Origin: Bacteriovoracaceae bacterium
GTDB lineage: Bacteria; Bdellovibrionota; Bacteriovoracia; Bacteriovoracales; Bacteriovoracaceae
Assembly: GCA_947442115.1 (NCBI GenBank)
Contig: CANEVK010000122.1
Location: 1 to 8,109, forward strand
Reading direction: 5' to 3'
Length of the DNA stretch: 8,109 bases
Shown here: one piece after another, positions 6,524 through 8,109 of the stretch
How positions within the stretch are numbered: the stretch's first letter is position 1
Layout: the number at the start of each line of letters is the position of its first letter
Notes under the pieces: generated by a model
What the model saw: the letters and a program-made list of their open reading frames with translations, nothing else
What the model was told of the DNA's origin: nothing
Databases searched by the model: none
Program-made: the position numbers and the translations under genes

Positions 6524-6997
6524 ATGAATGAATTTTTTCTTCCTGAAACCCACCCCCTGCACCTTAAGACTGTCTTGGCAGTAGATTATGGCGAAAAATT
6601 CATTGGTCTGGCCTGTTATTGCGTGAACAGAGATCCTTATCCGACTCCTTATGGCCGAATCCAAAACAAAAATAATGACTATGTTTTAAAAGAATTAAAA
6701 AGAGTTATAAGCGATGAACTTATCGACTTGATAGTTATTGGTCTTCCTCATTTATTAGATGGCAAAAAAACGTCTTCAACGACCAGGGCCGAGAGCTTTA
6801 TCCAGTTAATACGGGAGCATTTAAGTCTTGAGGTTGAAGAGCAGGATGAAACACTTTCTACATTTGAGGCAGAGTCTAGAATGAAATCCTCCCCTCAGTA
6901 TAATTTCCAAGTAGATTTATCAAAAATAGATGCCGTGGCGGCCAGTGTAATTTTAGAAGATTTTATTCGCCGCAAGAAGAATAATCTTAAGTTATAA
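6524..6997 (+). CDS. yqgF: YqgF/RuvX family RNase H-fold protein
   Basis: Member of the YqgF family, annotated either as putative Holliday-junction resolvase RuvX or as a pre-16S rRNA processing nuclease; E. coli work favours an RNA role. In the 157 residues, LAVDYGEKFIGLA (18-30) carries Asp21. LIVIGLPHLLDGK (69-81) matches the family's VVGLPxxxDG. EEQDETLSTFEAE (105-117) contains Glu109, and KIDAVAASVILEDF (134-147) contains Asp136, so the three acidic residues of the RNase H-like site are kept. The common DERLST reads DETLST here. About 14 residues precede the first strand, a little more than in E. coli. No convincing SD precedes the ATG (GTAAGAATGCCCT). Its place directly before mltG is a recurrent arrangement in bacteria. 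It probably shares a transcript with dinB. Confidence 0.92.
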   Translation: MNEFFLPETHPLHLKTVLAVDYGEKFIGLACYCVNRDPYPTPYGRIQNKNNDYVLKELKRVISDELIDLIVIGLPHLLDGKKTSSTTRAESFIQLIREHLSLEVEEQDETLSTFEAESRMKSSPQYNFQVDLSKIDAVAASVILEDFIRRKKNNLKL

Positions 6998-6998
6998 T
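6993..6998 (+). promoter_or_regulatory. Consensus -10 hexamer overlapping the yqgF stop, before mltG
   Basis: TATAAT, a perfect -10 match, overlaps the TAA stop of yqgF and ends eight bases before the mltG ATG. The position is right for a near-leaderless mltG transcript. No good -35 is found 16-18 bp upstream, and there is no TGn extension, so chance in AT-rich DNA is quite possible. Confidence 0.25.
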
Positions 6999-7006
6999 AG
7001 TGACTT

Positions 7007-8032
7007 ATGATCAAAAAAATTTTACTCCTCCTTTTTATTTTAATGACGGCCTCTTTAACGGGAGCTGGGCTCTACCTCAAATCACTTTACGATGTGAAGT
7101 ACAGTGGCCCTGAAACCATATTTATCGTTGAGAATGGTGATACCTTCGGACGAATCAATCAGCGTCTCTTTAATCAAGGCCTTATTTCCAACACGAGACT
7201 TTTTCATTATCTAGGAAAATACAAGAAGGCCCTTACAAAATTTAGGGCCGGCAGTTACAACATTCCTCATGGGTCCACCATGCCTGATGTGCTTGATATC
7301 CTCGTTTATGGGCAGGCCATTCTTCACAGCCTTACTATTCCTGAGGGAAAAAACATGTATGAAATCGCTAAGCTTTTAGAGGCAGCGAAGATTACCTCTG
7401 AAGCAGAGTTCATCGAGATCGTTAAGAATCCAGAATTTATCTCTCAACTTGGAGTAAATGCCCCAAGCTTAGAAGGTTACCTCTACCCTGAAACTTATCG
7501 TTTTGCTCCTCAAACCTCAGCTCGAATGGTAGCAAAAACGATGGTGGATCTTTTTCATAAAAAAGTTCAGACTTTGAATTTTTCTCATCCATTCTTAGAT
7601 AAACATCAGGTCATTATCCTGGCCTCTATGGTTGAGAAGGAAACGGGTGCAAAAGCTGAAAGACCCGCGATTGCAGGCGTTTTCACGAATCGTTTAAAAA
7701 AGAGAATGCGTCTTGAATCTGACCCCACAACGATTTATGGAATATGGTCACGCTATACAGGAAACATAAAAAGATCTGATCTCCTAGAAGTGACCCCTTA
7801 CAATACTTACAAGATTCCTGCGCTTCCTTTAGGGCCTATCGCCAATCCTAGCCTGGCCGCGATTGAAGCAGTTCTAAGCCCTGAAGCCCATGAGTATCTT
7901 TTCTTTGTAAGCAAGAATGATGGGACCCATGTTTTTACAAAAAATTATGGAGACCATCGAGATGCTGTAGATAGTTTTCAGAGAAATTCAGACGCAAGAA
8001 AAGGTAAAAGCTGGAGAGATTTAAAACAATGA
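7007..8032 (+). CDS. mltG: Endolytic murein transglycosylase MltG (YceG-like)
   Basis: Inner-membrane lytic transglycosylase that cuts nascent glycan strands in the periplasm and is proposed to set their length. The 341 residues match the E. coli size. A single N-terminal hydrophobic segment (about 4-24, after Lys3-Lys4) anchors the protein, with the rest periplasmic. Residues about 36-100 form the LysM-like part (IFIVENGDTFGRI), followed by SLTIPEGKNMYEIAKLL at about 108-124. The catalytic region has LASMVEKET (205-213), which holds the active-site glutamate, then GVFTNRL (224-230), LESDPTTIYG (236-245) and TPYNTYKIPALPLGPIANPS (263-282), all family hallmarks. It begins nine bases after the yqgF stop, without a visible SD. 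With murA at the other end of the window, it gives each divergent group a peptidoglycan gene, acting at opposite ends of the pathway. Confidence 0.96.
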   Translation: MIKKILLLLFILMTASLTGAGLYLKSLYDVKYSGPETIFIVENGDTFGRINQRLFNQGLISNTRLFHYLGKYKKALTKFRAGSYNIPHGSTMPDVLDILVYGQAILHSLTIPEGKNMYEIAKLLEAAKITSEAEFIEIVKNPEFISQLGVNAPSLEGYLYPETYRFAPQTSARMVAKTMVDLFHKKVQTLNFSHPFLDKHQVIILASMVEKETGAKAERPAIAGVFTNRLKKRMRLESDPTTIYGIWSRYTGNIKRSDLLEVTPYNTYKIPALPLGPIANPSLAAIEAVLSPEAHEYLFFVSKNDGTHVFTKNYGDHRDAVDSFQRNSDARKGKSWRDLKQ

Positions 8033-8109
8033 ATCACATTTGTCTGAGAGATTAGGAAAGTTGAGGGTTGGACCATCAGACCACATGTAAACAGTCGTCT
8101 GCTTATTTG
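8021..8109 (-). CDS. Possible C-terminal end of a convergent gene (partial, unrecognised)
   Basis: On the minus strand one frame is open from the window edge to a TAA at 8021-8023, giving 28 codons that include VYMWSDGPTLNFPNLSDKCD. The composition looks protein-like and no plus-strand gene starts after mltG. It would overlap the mltG end by 12 bp tail to tail. I do not recognise the product, and a frame of this length can be open by chance. Confidence 0.25.
   Translation of the reverse strand, partial: NKQTTVYMWSDGPTLNFPNLSDKCDSLF

Noticed and set aside
8077..8101. Possible hairpin CAGACCAC...GTCGTCTG after mltG as a terminator
   Set aside because: The stem has a mismatch, the loop is nine bases, and only a weak T-poor tail (CTTATTTG) follows. 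It may equally lie inside a convergent gene.

Overview
The window is ordinary, tightly packed bacterial chromosome, AT-leaning by eye. It holds two divergently transcribed housekeeping gene groups on either side of a 257-bp intergenic region. I saw no mobile element, CRISPR array, tRNA or rRNA. The gene content and the order rho - DUF1385 - prfA - prmC - murA suggest a Gram-negative of the Bdellovibrionota / former Deltaproteobacteria type (Bdellovibrio or Bacteriovorax relatives). That is an inference from remembered synteny and base composition; no search was run.

Left block, minus strand, read from 5190 down to 1: rho (transcription termination factor), a DUF1385/YqhQ-family membrane protein, prfA (release factor 1), prmC (the methyltransferase that modifies the GGQ glutamine of release factors) and the first two thirds of murA (first committed step of peptidoglycan synthesis), which runs off the left edge. 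Junctions are a 1-nt overlap, 18 nt, a proposed 4-nt overlap and 36 nt, so this looks like one operon. Most of its genes carry recognisable Shine-Dalgarno (SD) sequences. The main oddity is prmC. Its only ATG/GTG/TTG start (a TTG at 1640) would remove about 31 N-terminal residues and has no SD. An AUA codon at 1733 overlaps the prfA stop as ATAA, lies 7 nt after a strong AAGGAG, and restores a normal 286-residue PrmC.

Centre, 5191-5447: candidate back-to-back promoters for rho and dinB, a perfect 7-bp-arm inverted repeat in the predicted rho leader, and a 9-bp copy of its left part at the proposed dinB -35 element.

Right block, plus strand, 5448-8032: dinB (DNA polymerase IV), yqgF/ruvX (RNase H-fold nuclease-like protein) and mltG (endolytic murein transglycosylase), with gaps of 26 and 9 nt. 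None of the three has a clear SD. dinB, and less surely mltG, have a -10-like hexamer placed so that transcription would begin at or near the start codon. The last 77 bases hold no plus-strand gene, but may contain the tail of a convergent minus-strand gene.

Together the genes cover transcription termination (Rho), translation termination (RF1 and PrmC), translesion synthesis (DinB), an RNA-processing or antitermination-linked factor (YqgF), and synthesis and cleavage of peptidoglycan (MurA, MltG). I found no clearly new multi-gene system. The points most worth checking are the prmC start and the shared rho/dinB control region.
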